NCBI RefSeq assembly: GCF_023242475.1 | Contig: NZ_JALJFG010000004.1 | Coordinates: 1-64,000, forward strand | DNA length: 64,000 nt | From: Pseudomonas sp. MWU15-20650 | Lineage (GTDB): Bacteria > Pseudomonadota > Gammaproteobacteria > Pseudomonadales > Pseudomonadaceae | Direction of reading: 5' to 3' | Part shown: positions 56,896 through 64,000 of the stretch, piece by piece | Layout of the letters: each line of letters begins with the position of its first letter | Numbering within the stretch: the stretch's first letter is position 1 | Position numbers and translations under genes: made by a program | The notes under the pieces: generated by a model | What the model was told of the DNA's origin: nothing | What the model saw: only the letters and a program-made list of their open reading frames with translations | Databases searched by the model: none

Positions 56896-58062
56896 TCAAT
56901 CGACGAGCACGACAACTTTTAATGAGGGGGATACGGGCTTATTGTATAACTGCCCTTCCATAATCCCCTCAATGATGACGCCATTCTTCTGCCTCCCGCC
57001 CTTTTCCAAGGGCACACCGGCTTGCGAACCCAATGTGTGAGCCTCTACAACTTTCACATGTTTTTCCAAGCCCAGATAATTCAAAGCCGAGACGCCATCA
57101 ATGCCACCGCCGGCGTTGGCCAACACACCTGGGTAAGTACGGTGCGCATGGTATGAACTGTCCTTGCCATACAGGCTCATGAAGGGATCCGACTGTTTCT
57201 CAAGATCTTGCTGCATGCTTTTCCGCTTGCTCATCACAGCAAACAAGAAACACGCATCCTTCACCATCCCTTCGTCGCTACCGCTGAATTTCGCGGCCCG
57301 GGTGGCCAGGGTCAGTTCTTCGTCGGTGATGTGAAGCTTGAAACCATCTTTCATCGTAATGTTGTAGCCGCCCTGCACCTGGGCGACCTCATCAAAAATA
57401 CCGGCCGGGCTCTGCCCGAACTTCATCATGGCCACCTTGATTGCAGCGACATGCTCTTCTCTGCCAAGTTGGCCCAGATAGGGAAAGTGTTCATAGGTCG
57501 CACGAAGACCGTTCGCAATGTCATTGGGCTTTTGCCCTGCGGCCTTGGCAGACAAGAAACCGTTTGAAGGTTCATCGTGAGCGTCTGAAAACAGGTTAAT
57601 CAATTCAGTATCGAAACTATTACGAGAACTGGCCAGGTTTGGCCGATTCATAAAAGGTGCCAATGCACGACGCCATGTATTTTCCTCCACCGGCACACGA
57701 TCAGGGACCGGTTTAACAACAACGTCCGGGGTCGGCGTGACATCAACGAATGGCTTGGGTGTTACATTCACCGCGGGCTTAAGATCAGGTAGCGTATTCT
57801 CTTTATTCGCCATCCATGTTTTAAGTGTCTCCACCAGCGTGCCGAGCAACAGCAGCACAGAGCCAAGATTTTCATTGGCGGCCGGCGCCTTGAAATTCTG
57901 GACGACCGCACGCTGCGCTGAAAAATATCCAAGTGGGGTGGCGTTGATAAGCGGGGCCTGTTGATTATTGTGTTCTGATCGCACTTTATCAGACGGATAT
58001 AAAGTGTCATTGTTTGGCAGAACAGTGGCAGGATGTGTGTTTGACCCAGAACGCATAACCAT
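56896..58062 (-). CDS. Type III effector-like paralogue that lacks the catalytic residues
   Basis: A 388-residue protein with an N-terminus rich in Ser, Asn, Thr and Pro, a helix parallel to that of the neighbour (ENLGSVLLLLGTLVETLKTWM), a Pro/Val/Thr-rich linker of TP/KP repeats (about 93-125), and the shared domain (HVAAIKVAMMKFGQSPAGIFDEV, YNITMKDGFKLHITDEEL). Where the neighbour has GNC it has Glu202 or a nearby residue instead of Cys, and the SFHS motif is replaced by QKNG, so no nucleophile or His remains. A hrp box precedes it by about 130 bp. It is probably a non-catalytic effector or decoy. Confidence 0.7.
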   Translation of the reverse strand: MVMRSGSNTHPATVLPNNDTLYPSDKVRSEHNNQQAPLINATPLGYFSAQRAVVQNFKAPAANENLGSVLLLLGTLVETLKTWMANKENTLPDLKPAVNVTPKPFVDVTPTPDVVVKPVPDRVPVEENTWRRALAPFMNRPNLASSRNSFDTELINLFSDAHDEPSNGFLSAKAAGQKPNDIANGLRATYEHFPYLGQLGREEHVAAIKVAMMKFGQSPAGIFDEVAQVQGGYNITMKDGFKLHITDEELTLATRAAKFSGSDEGMVKDACFLFAVMSKRKSMQQDLEKQSDPFMSLYGKDSSYHAHRTYPGVLANAGGGIDGVSALNYLGLEKHVKVVEAHTLGSQAGVPLEKGGRQKNGVIIEGIMEGQLYNKPVSPSLKVVVLVD

Positions 58063-58188
58063 CGGTTTTAACTCTCACTTGACAGAAATAATAGTAATTG
58101 TCCCTGTGTCGCCAGCGCGGCGACTTAAGACCTATAGAGTGTTACTTATTACCCATCAACGTCAGCCGGCTGACGCAACAAGTACTCT

Positions 58189-58216
58189 TGCGTGGCGAAC
58201 CAAAGGGAAAGGTTCC
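58189..58216 (-). promoter_or_regulatory. hrp box (HrpL-dependent promoter)
   Basis: On the minus strand GGAACC (58216-58211), 15 bases, CCAC (58195-58192) and GCA exactly match the GGAACC-N15/16-CCACNNA element of HrpL/RspL ECF sigma factors. It lies in the gap after hpaA and reads toward the two effector-like genes. Confidence 0.85.
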
Positions 58217-58248
58217 CGTTATCGGGTAACAACAGGCTTCAAACTCCG

Positions 58249-59160
58249 TTATTTGCTATCGGAAAATTCCTCAACACGGCTTGTTTCATCCGAACATTCA
58301 TCCACGCAACCCGACTGCCGCAGCCGGTACGCCCCCGGTGTCATCTGTGCGTAACGCAGGAAAAACCGGCTGAAATACGCCGGGTCCTTGAAGCCCAGCT
58401 GGTAGCAGATTTCATTCGCGGAGCTTCCGGTAAACAACAACAGGCGCTTGGCTTCTTGCATCAACCGCTCAAGGACCAGGCGCTTGGACGGCAAGTCGGC
58501 CAGGCGTCGGCATACCTCATTGAGCCGCGCTTGGGTCACGCCGATGCCTTCGGCATAACGCGCCAGCGGCCAGTGCTCCAGGTAGTGGGCCTCGATCAGT
58601 TCGTTGAAGCGATGAAAAATGCGCAGGTCTTCATGCTGGGTCGGACGTGCCGGCAAGGAATGGGCACATAGGCGCAGCAGGCGGATCATGATCAGGCGCG
58701 TCAGGCTGTCGAGCGCGGCGGCGCGCCCTGCCCGTTGCGCGTTGATCTCGCTGCACAGCTCTTCGAAGAGCTGATCCAGCCCTTGGTCCTCGGGCCTCAG
58801 CGCCACACAGGCCGCGCCGGAGGCGAGGCTGGGATCAGCGTCGATCAGTCCCCACACCAGTTGCTGGCGCACTGTGAGCACATGCCCATCGGCATCGGTT
58901 TCGGTGACAAAGGCGTGTGGCACCGTGGGCGGTGTGAGGAAAAACATCGGCCCCGACTCCACGTATTGGCGGTCATCCAGATAGACCCGCACCGCTCCAC
59001 TTTTCACGTAATGCACCTGGAAAAAGCGGTCGTGCCGGTGCACGGGCATCGAGCGCCCGAAGAACCCCGCCAGGTTGCCGAGCTTGTCGTAATGCACCTC
59101 GGCGTCGCTGTAACGCTGGTCGTAGACCTGCCCAATGTTGATGTTGGGAATCGGCTTCAC
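58249..59160 (-). CDS. hpaA: AraC-family activator of 4-hydroxyphenylacetate genes (HpaA)
   Basis: A 303-residue AraC/XylS regulator with an N-terminal cupin (MPVHRHDRFFQVHYVKSGAVRVYLDD) and two C-terminal HTHs (about 195-290, ending SSANEICYQLGFKDPAYFSRFFLRYAQMTPGAYR). In E. coli W, HpaA activates the hydroxylase genes in response to 4-hydroxyphenylacetate. It is divergent from the meta-pathway operon. The last residues after RLRQSG (CVDECSDETSRVEEFSDSK) form an unusual acidic tail. Confidence 0.88.
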   Translation of the reverse strand: MKPIPNINIGQVYDQRYSDAEVHYDKLGNLAGFFGRSMPVHRHDRFFQVHYVKSGAVRVYLDDRQYVESGPMFFLTPPTVPHAFVTETDADGHVLTVRQQLVWGLIDADPSLASGAACVALRPEDQGLDQLFEELCSEINAQRAGRAAALDSLTRLIMIRLLRLCAHSLPARPTQHEDLRIFHRFNELIEAHYLEHWPLARYAEGIGVTQARLNEVCRRLADLPSKRLVLERLMQEAKRLLLFTGSSANEICYQLGFKDPAYFSRFFLRYAQMTPGAYRLRQSGCVDECSDETSRVEEFSDSK

Positions 59161-59205
59161 GCTGCTCTCTTTTTGTTGTTCTGATGCCGCTGGATTTTGC
59201 CACGC

Positions 59206-59248
59206 TTGACGGTAGTTAACATATTAATTATAACGTTAATACATTAAC
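59206..59248 (+). promoter_or_regulatory. Sigma70 promoter with overlapping palindromic operator before hpaG1
   Basis: TTGACG (59206-59211), a 17-bp spacer and TATAAC (59229-59234) form a near-consensus promoter. It is followed at once by the dyad GTTAAT-ac-ATTAAC (59235-59248) over the expected start point. A bound repressor, for example a MarR-type HpaR encoded outside the window, would block this promoter; that assignment is an inference. Confidence 0.75.
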
Positions 59249-59288
59249 GAACTGCCTATGCAGCAGTCGCCACCGCCAGGAGAAACGC

Positions 59289-59948
59289 ATGAGCCGTACC
59301 CTGCATGATGTTGCCAGCGGCACCTTGTTCGGCGTCGCGCTGAACTATCAGGGCCTGCTGGACCAGCATCTCGCCGCCTTCCAGCAGGCGCCCTACCAGA
59401 AGCCGCCGACCAAGCCGGTGCTATTTATCAAGACCCCGAATACGCGCAATGAGCACGGCGGTGTGGTGCTGCAGCCTGCGGGTGAACGCCTGCAACCGGG
59501 GCCGGCCCTGGGTGTGGTGATCGGCCTGCGTGCCAGTCGCGTCAGCCTGGAAAACGCCATGGCTCATGTGGCCGGGTACGTGGTGGTGAATGAATTCAGC
59601 CTGCCGGAAGACAGCTACTACCGTCCCGCCGTCAAAGCCAAATGCCGCGATGGTTTTTGTGCCTTGGGGCCGGACCTGATTCCAAGGGATCAAGTCGCCA
59701 ACCCTAATCAGCTGAACCTCAAGCTCTTCGTCAACGGCCAACTGCGACAAGAAAACTCCACCGCCCACTGGGTCCGGGATATCCCGCAATTGATTGCCGA
59801 GATCAGCGAATTCATGACCCTGCACCCCGGCGATGTGCTGATCACCGGCACCCCGGAGGGCCGCGTGGATGTGCAGCCAGGTGACGAGGTCGACGTCGAG
59901 ATCACAGGCGTTGGCCGCCTGAGCAACACCGTCCAGGCGGAGGTTTGA
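59289..59948 (+). CDS. hpaG1: HpaG1, N-terminal-half isomerase/decarboxylase of homoprotocatechuate pathway
   Basis: A 219-residue member of the fumarylacetoacetate hydrolase superfamily (VLFIKTPNTRNEHG, then GYVVVNEFSLPEDSYYRPAVKAK and ITGTPEGRVDVQPGDEVDVEI). In E. coli HpaG both halves are fused in one 429-residue protein; here the two subunits are separate genes. It acts on 5-carboxymethyl-2-oxo-hex-3-ene-1,7-dioate together with HpaG2. It is the first gene of the operon. Confidence 0.9.
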   Translation: MSRTLHDVASGTLFGVALNYQGLLDQHLAAFQQAPYQKPPTKPVLFIKTPNTRNEHGGVVLQPAGERLQPGPALGVVIGLRASRVSLENAMAHVAGYVVVNEFSLPEDSYYRPAVKAKCRDGFCALGPDLIPRDQVANPNQLNLKLFVNGQLRQENSTAHWVRDIPQLIAEISEFMTLHPGDVLITGTPEGRVDVQPGDEVDVEITGVGRLSNTVQAEV

Positions 59949-59950
59949 GC

Positions 59951-60721
59951 ATGAAACACGCCCGTATACGCTTTGAAGGTGCAACCCACACGGTGTTGGT
60001 GCAAGCCGACTCCCGCGTACGCCTGGATGACGGCCGCCTGCTTGCCGAAGAACAGGTGCAATGGCTGCCGCCCGCTACCGGCACTATGTTCGCCCTCGGC
60101 TTGAACTACGCCGACCACGCTGCCGAGCTGGCCTTCAAGCCGCCCACCGAGCCGCTGGTCTTCATCAAGTCCATCGGTACCTACACCGGCCACCGCCAAG
60201 TCACCTGGCGCCCGGACAACGTCGCCTACATGCACTACGAGTGCGAGCTGGTGGCGGTGATCGGCAAAACCGCACGCAACGTCAAGCGTGCCGACGCCCT
60301 GGCTTACCTGGCCGGTTACACGGTGTGCAACGACTACGCGATCCGCGACTACCTGGAAAACTACTACCGCCCCAACCTGCGCGTTAAAAACCGCGACGCC
60401 ACCACCCCGGTGGGCCCGTGGATCGTCGACGTGGCCGATGTGCCCGACCCGAGCAACTTGAAGCTGCGCACCTGGGTCAACGGCGAGCTACGCCAGGAAG
60501 GCAGCACTCAAGACATGATTTTCGACATCCCCTACCTCATTGAATACCTGTCCAGCTTTATGACCCTGCAACCGGGCGACATGATCGCCACCGGCACGCC
60601 CGAGGGCCTGGCCGATGTGGTGCCGGGGGATGAAGTGGTGGTGGAAGTCGAAGGCGTGGGCCGTCTGGTCAACCGAATTGTCAGCGAGGCGGAATTTTTC
60701 TCCGCCCGGAAAGAGGCTTGA
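59951..60721 (+). CDS. hpaG2: HpaG2, C-terminal-half decarboxylase subunit
   Basis: A 256-residue fumarylacetoacetase-fold enzyme with metal-binding acidic residues in YECELVAVIGK and the ending MIATGTPEGLADVVPGDEVVVEVEGVG. It decarboxylates 5-carboxymethyl-2-oxo-hex-3-ene-1,7-dioate in the lower homoprotocatechuate pathway. The ATG at 59951 is chosen over the TTG two codons earlier. Its stop lies just upstream of the hpaE start, within a tightly packed operon. Confidence 0.9.
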   Translation: MKHARIRFEGATHTVLVQADSRVRLDDGRLLAEEQVQWLPPATGTMFALGLNYADHAAELAFKPPTEPLVFIKSIGTYTGHRQVTWRPDNVAYMHYECELVAVIGKTARNVKRADALAYLAGYTVCNDYAIRDYLENYYRPNLRVKNRDATTPVGPWIVDVADVPDPSNLKLRTWVNGELRQEGSTQDMIFDIPYLIEYLSSFMTLQPGDMIATGTPEGLADVVPGDEVVVEVEGVGRLVNRIVSEAEFFSARKEA

Positions 60722-60726
60722 GCAAC

Positions 60727-62187
60727 ATGATCAAACACTGGATCAACGGCCGTGAGGTCGAAAGCAAAGACGTCTTCATCAACTACAACCCGGCCACCGG
60801 CGAGGCCATCGGTGAAGTCGCCAGCGGCGGCGCCGAAGAAGTCGCGCAAGCCGTGGCGGCGGCCAAAGAGGCGTTTCCCAAGTGGGCCAACACGCCGGCC
60901 AAGGAACGCGCACGGCTGATGCGCAAGCTCGGTGAGTTGATCGAGCAAAACGTGCCACACCTGGCCGAACTGGAGACCCTCGACACCGGCCTGCCGATCC
61001 ACCAGACCAAAAACGTCTTGATCCCACGCGCCTCGCACAACTTCGACTTCTTCGCCGAAGTCTGCACACGCATGGATGGCCACAGCTACCCCGTGGACGA
61101 CCAGATGCTCAACTACACCTTGTACCAGCCGGTGGGCGTGTGCGGGTTGGTGTCGCCGTGGAACGTGCCGTTCATGACCGCCACCTGGAAGACCGCGCCG
61201 TGCCTGGCCCTGGGCAATACGGCGGTGTTGAAGATGTCGGAACTGTCGCCCCTGACCGCCAATGAGCTGGGGCGCCTGGCCGTAGAAGCCGGGATACCCA
61301 ACGGCGTGCTCAACGTGATCCAGGGCTACGGCGCCACCGCTGGCGATGCCTTGGTGCGTCACCCGGACGTACGCGCAATTTCCTTCACCGGCGGCACCGC
61401 CACCGGCAAGAAAATCATGCAGACCGCCGGCCTGAAAAAGTACTCCATGGAACTGGGCGGCAAGTCGCCGGTACTGATTTTTGAAGACGCTGACCTGGAA
61501 CGCGCCCTCGACGCCGCGTTGTTCACCATCTTCTCCTTGAACGGTGAGCGTTGCACGGCCGGTAGCCGGGTCTTTATCCAGGAAAGTGTCTACCCGCAAT
61601 TTGTCGCCGAATTTGCAGCCCGCGCCAAGCGCCTGATTGTGGGTGACCCTCAAGACCCCAAGACCCAGGTCGGTTCGATGATCACCCAAGCGCATTACGA
61701 CAAGGTCACCGGCTACATCAAGATCGGTCTTGAGGAAGGCGCCACGCTGCTGGCCGGTGGGCTGGAGCGCCCGGCCAACTTGCCGGCGCACCTGAGCAAA
61801 GGCCAGTTCATCCAGCCAACCGTGTTCGCTGATGTGAACAACCAGATGCGCATCGCCCAGGAAGAAATTTTCGGCCCGGTGGTGTGCCTGATTCCATTCA
61901 AGGACGAAGCCCAAGCGCTGCAATTGGCCAACGACACCGAATACGGCCTGGCGTCCTATATCTGGACCCAGGACATCGGCAAGGCCCATCGCCTGGCGCG
62001 CGGTATCGAAGCCGGCATGGTATTTATCAACAGCCAGAATGTGCGCGACCTGCGCCAGCCGTTCGGTGGGGTCAAAGGCTCCGGTACCGGGCGTGAAGGT
62101 GGCCAGTACAGCTTCGAAGTGTTTGCCGAGATCAAGAACGTGTGCATTTCCATGGGCAGCCACCACATCCCGCGCTGGGGTGTGTAG
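60727..62187 (+). CDS. hpaE: 5-Carboxymethyl-2-hydroxymuconic semialdehyde dehydrogenase (HpaE)
   Basis: A 486-residue aldehyde dehydrogenase with catalytic Glu in MELGGKSPVL and Cys in NGERCTAGSR, plus the cofactor loop SFTGGTATGKKIM. It oxidises the ring-cleavage semialdehyde with NAD+. The ATG at 60727 is preferred; a TTG at 60718 would add three residues and overlap hpaG2. It lies between hpaG2 and hpaD, the canonical order. Confidence 0.93.
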   Translation: MIKHWINGREVESKDVFINYNPATGEAIGEVASGGAEEVAQAVAAAKEAFPKWANTPAKERARLMRKLGELIEQNVPHLAELETLDTGLPIHQTKNVLIPRASHNFDFFAEVCTRMDGHSYPVDDQMLNYTLYQPVGVCGLVSPWNVPFMTATWKTAPCLALGNTAVLKMSELSPLTANELGRLAVEAGIPNGVLNVIQGYGATAGDALVRHPDVRAISFTGGTATGKKIMQTAGLKKYSMELGGKSPVLIFEDADLERALDAALFTIFSLNGERCTAGSRVFIQESVYPQFVAEFAARAKRLIVGDPQDPKTQVGSMITQAHYDKVTGYIKIGLEEGATLLAGGLERPANLPAHLSKGQFIQPTVFADVNNQMRIAQEEIFGPVVCLIPFKDEAQALQLANDTEYGLASYIWTQDIGKAHRLARGIEAGMVFINSQNVRDLRQPFGGVKGSGTGREGGQYSFEVFAEIKNVCISMGSHHIPRWGV

Positions 62188-62235
62188 CCACCCGCGTTTG
62201 CACGCCAACAAGAATAATGACTCAGGAGAATCATC

Positions 62236-63093
62236 ATGGGCGAAGTGGTCCTGGCAGCGAAGATCTGCCACGTACCGTCGATGTACCTGTCGGAACTGCC
62301 CGGCAAACATCATGGCTGTCGCGAAGCGGCGATTGCCGGCCACAAGGAAATCGGCCGACGCGCCCGCGAGCTGGGGGCCGACACAGCGGTGGTGTTCGAC
62401 GTGCACTGGCTGGTCAACAGCGGTTACCACGTCAATTGCGGCGAGCATTTCCAGGGCACCTACACCAGTAACGAACTGCCGCACTTCATCAAGAACATGG
62501 ACTACGACTATCCCGGCTGCCCCGAGCTGGGCGAGTTGATCGCCGCCGAAGCCAACCTCGCCGGCGTGCGCAGCATGGCCCATAACATCCCGAGCCTGGA
62601 GCTGGAATACGGCACCCTGGTGCCCATGCGCTATATGCACATGGACGTGGCACCGGAGCAAAAGCTCAAGGTCATCTCCATCGCGGCGTGGTGCGCCTGG
62701 CATCGCCTGGAAGACAGCTTTGCCTTCGGCGCCGCCGTGCGTCGAGCGATCGAGAAAAGTGACCGCAAGGTGCTGGTGCTGGCGTCCGGCTCGTTGTCGC
62801 ATCGGTTCTCGGATGATCGCCAGGCCGAAGCGAACATCCACAACTGGACCCGAGAATTCGACAAGCAAATGGACCTGCATGTGGTGGAGATGTGGAAGCA
62901 AGGCCGCTTCAAGGAGTTCTGCGCGATGCTGCCGGACTACGCCGAACACTGCTTTGGCGAAGGCAAGATGCACGACACCGCCATGCTCCTGGGCCTGCTC
63001 GGCGGGCCGGCCTATGCCCAGCCCGCAGAGATCATCACGGCGCCGTTCGGCAGTTCGGGCACCGGCCAAATCAACGCGATTTTCCCGCTGTAA
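62236..63093 (+). CDS. hpaD: 3,4-Dihydroxyphenylacetate 2,3-dioxygenase (HpaD)
   Basis: A 285-residue class III extradiol dioxygenase (LigB type) that cleaves homoprotocatechuate with Fe(II). Conserved residues include the early His pair in KICHVPSMYLSELPGKHHG and a catalytic His in DVHWLVNSGYHVN, followed by GSLSHRF near residue 190. A good Shine-Dalgarno (caggag) precedes the ATG at 62236. It performs the ring opening that feeds HpaE. Confidence 0.93.
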   Translation: MGEVVLAAKICHVPSMYLSELPGKHHGCREAAIAGHKEIGRRARELGADTAVVFDVHWLVNSGYHVNCGEHFQGTYTSNELPHFIKNMDYDYPGCPELGELIAAEANLAGVRSMAHNIPSLELEYGTLVPMRYMHMDVAPEQKLKVISIAAWCAWHRLEDSFAFGAAVRRAIEKSDRKVLVLASGSLSHRFSDDRQAEANIHNWTREFDKQMDLHVVEMWKQGRFKEFCAMLPDYAEHCFGEGKMHDTAMLLGLLGGPAYAQPAEIITAPFGSSGTGQINAIFPL

Positions 63094-63108
63094 ACCTGGG
63101 AGAAACCC

Positions 63109-63501
63109 ATGCCGCACTTTATCGCCGAGTACACCGACAACATCGAACAACAGGCCGACCTGCCCGGCCTGTTTGAAAAGGTCCACCGCGTACTGGGAGA
63201 CACCGGCGTGTTTCCCCTCGGCGGTATTCGCAGCCGTGGCGTGCGCCTGGACACCTGGCGCATGGCCGATGGCAAACACGACTACGCCTTTGTGCACATG
63301 ACCCTCAAGGTCGGCCACGGCCGCGACCTGGCTACGCGCCAGGCGGTGGCCGAAGCGTTGTTCGCCGTGATCACGGCGCACTTCGCCGAGCTGCAGGCGC
63401 AACGCTTGCTGGCGCTGTCGTTCGAGATGATCGAGCTGCACCCGCAGCTCAATTTCAAGCAGAACAACGTGCATGCGTTCCTGAATAACCCGGCGGGATA
63501 A
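63109..63501 (+). CDS. hpaF: 5-Carboxymethyl-2-hydroxymuconate delta-isomerase (HpaF)
   Basis: A 130-residue isomerase of the tautomerase superfamily, beginning MPHFIAEYTDN with the N-terminal catalytic Pro after Met, as expected for HpaF. It interconverts the muconate tautomers after HpaE. The gene starts 15 bp after hpaD and precedes the transporter gene hpaX. Confidence 0.92.
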   Translation: MPHFIAEYTDNIEQQADLPGLFEKVHRVLGDTGVFPLGGIRSRGVRLDTWRMADGKHDYAFVHMTLKVGHGRDLATRQAVAEALFAVITAHFAELQAQRLLALSFEMIELHPQLNFKQNNVHAFLNNPAG

Positions 63502-63546
63502 ATCCGCCGCTCTCCCCACGGCCACTCAGACAAAAAGTACAACACC

Positions 63547-64000
63547 ATGAGCACAGCCCATTCGACAGCCAGCCTCGCGCTGGCTGAGCACGACCGCACC
63601 CATCGTTTAGTCACCTGGCGCCTGATGCCGCTGTTGCTGGCGTGCTACCTGTTCGCCCATCTGGACCGCATCAACATTGGCTTCGCCAAGATGCAGATGA
63701 GCAGCGACCTGCACTTTAGCGACACGGTCTACGGCTTCGGCGCCGGGCTGTTCTTTATCGCCTATGCGCTGTTCGGCGTGCCCAGCAACATGGCCCTGGA
63801 CCGTGTCGGGCCACGGCGCTGGATCGCCAGCCTGATGGTGGTGTGGGGCCTGTTGTCCACCGGCATGTTGTGGGTGGACAGCGCCCGCGGTTTCTATGTG
63901 CTGCGCTTTCTGCTCGGGGTGGCCGAAGCCGGTTTTTTCCCCGGCATCCTGGTGTTTCTCAACCGCTGGTACCCGGCACGGCGCCGCGCCCAGGTCACCG
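63547..64000 (+). CDS. hpaX: 4-Hydroxyphenylacetate permease, MFS (HpaX), partial
   Basis: The window ends inside this gene after about 151 residues. An ATG at 63547 opens a frame with at least four membrane helices and the anion:cation symporter signature LFAHLDRINIGFAKMQM, plus GVPSNMALDRVGPRRWI. MFS members of this group carry 4-hydroxyphenylacetate and related aromatic acids. It follows hpaF by 45 bp; hpaH and hpaI would be expected next. Confidence 0.88.
   Translation, partial: MSTAHSTASLALAEHDRTHRLVTWRLMPLLLACYLFAHLDRINIGFAKMQMSSDLHFSDTVYGFGAGLFFIAYALFGVPSNMALDRVGPRRWIASLMVVWGLLSTGMLWVDSARGFYVLRFLLGVAEAGFFPGILVFLNRWYPARRRAQVT

Noticed and set aside
60532..63525. A 997-codon open frame antisense to hpaG2-E-D-F
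   Set aside because: It mirrors four well-supported enzymes on the other strand and is a high-GC shadow frame with no recognisable domain.

Overview
The window looks like chromosome of a Pseudomonas of the P. fluorescens group. Evidence for this: a complete bkd branched-chain keto-acid dehydrogenase operon, a pyoverdine locus (pvdA-fpvI-pvdR-pvdT-opmQ) with two exact TAAAT-N16-CGT iron-starvation boxes, a bimodular NRPS of the viscosin/massetolide ViscA/MassA type, many GC-rich REP/REPIN palindromes, and high-GC codon use. No rRNA, tRNA, CRISPR array or intact transposase gene was seen.

Layout. 0-7 kb: bkdR, divergent from bkdA1-bkdA2-bkdB-lpdV, then ilvE (branched-chain amino acid degradation). 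7.2-8.4 kb: a small acidic orphan and a two-domain GNAT acetyltransferase. 8.7-14.5 kb: a probable citrulline/ornithine-to-proline unit (CtlX-like hydrolase, ornithine cyclodeaminase, a four-gene polar amino acid ABC transporter, an Lrp regulator). 14.5-16.6 kb: an overlapping pair of putative DNA-repair proteins including a radical SAM protein. 16.6-23.4 kb: pyoverdine hydroxyornithine synthesis, its ECF sigma factor and the PvdRT-OpmQ export pump. 23.5-26.4 kb: a decayed accessory stretch with a truncated hydrolase that has lost its nucleophile, a GntR fragment, a nested REPIN plus MITE-like insertion, and a frameshifted Vps62-like gene. 26.4-35.4 kb: a LysR gene, then a LacI regulator facing a polyol/sugar ABC transport and catabolism operon, with a 20-bp palindromic operator. 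35.7-38.9 kb: a fatty acid hydroxylase, a deleted strictosidine-synthase-like gene, a second MITE-like element sitting inside a terminator, and a secreted protein with a LexA-box-like promoter. 39-43.1 kb: an AttEFGH-like ABC/lipocalin operon. 43.4-47.5 kb: a histidine phosphatase and two ArnT-like glycosyltransferases. 47.5-55.9 kb: a LysR remnant, the orphan ViscA-like NRPS, its LuxR regulator and a remnant of an outer-membrane factor. 55.9-58.2 kb: two paralogous type III effector-like genes behind a hrp box. 58.2-64 kb: the 4-hydroxyphenylacetate/homoprotocatechuate meta-cleavage genes hpaA / hpaG1-G2-E-D-F-X; the last gene runs off the window.

The strongest candidates for under-described biology are: (i) the tandem effector-like pair, one with a papain-like Q/C/H/N arrangement and the other with these residues lost, behind a match to the GGAACC-N15-CCACNNA hrp box; (ii) the secreted protein with a LexA-box-like palindrome in its promoter; (iii) two different MITE-like elements with terminal inverted repeats and intact 9-bp and 12-bp target duplications; (iv) the orphan ViscA locus, with an Rsm (GacA) motif over the Shine-Dalgarno of its LuxR gene and a collapsed outer-membrane-factor gene beside it.
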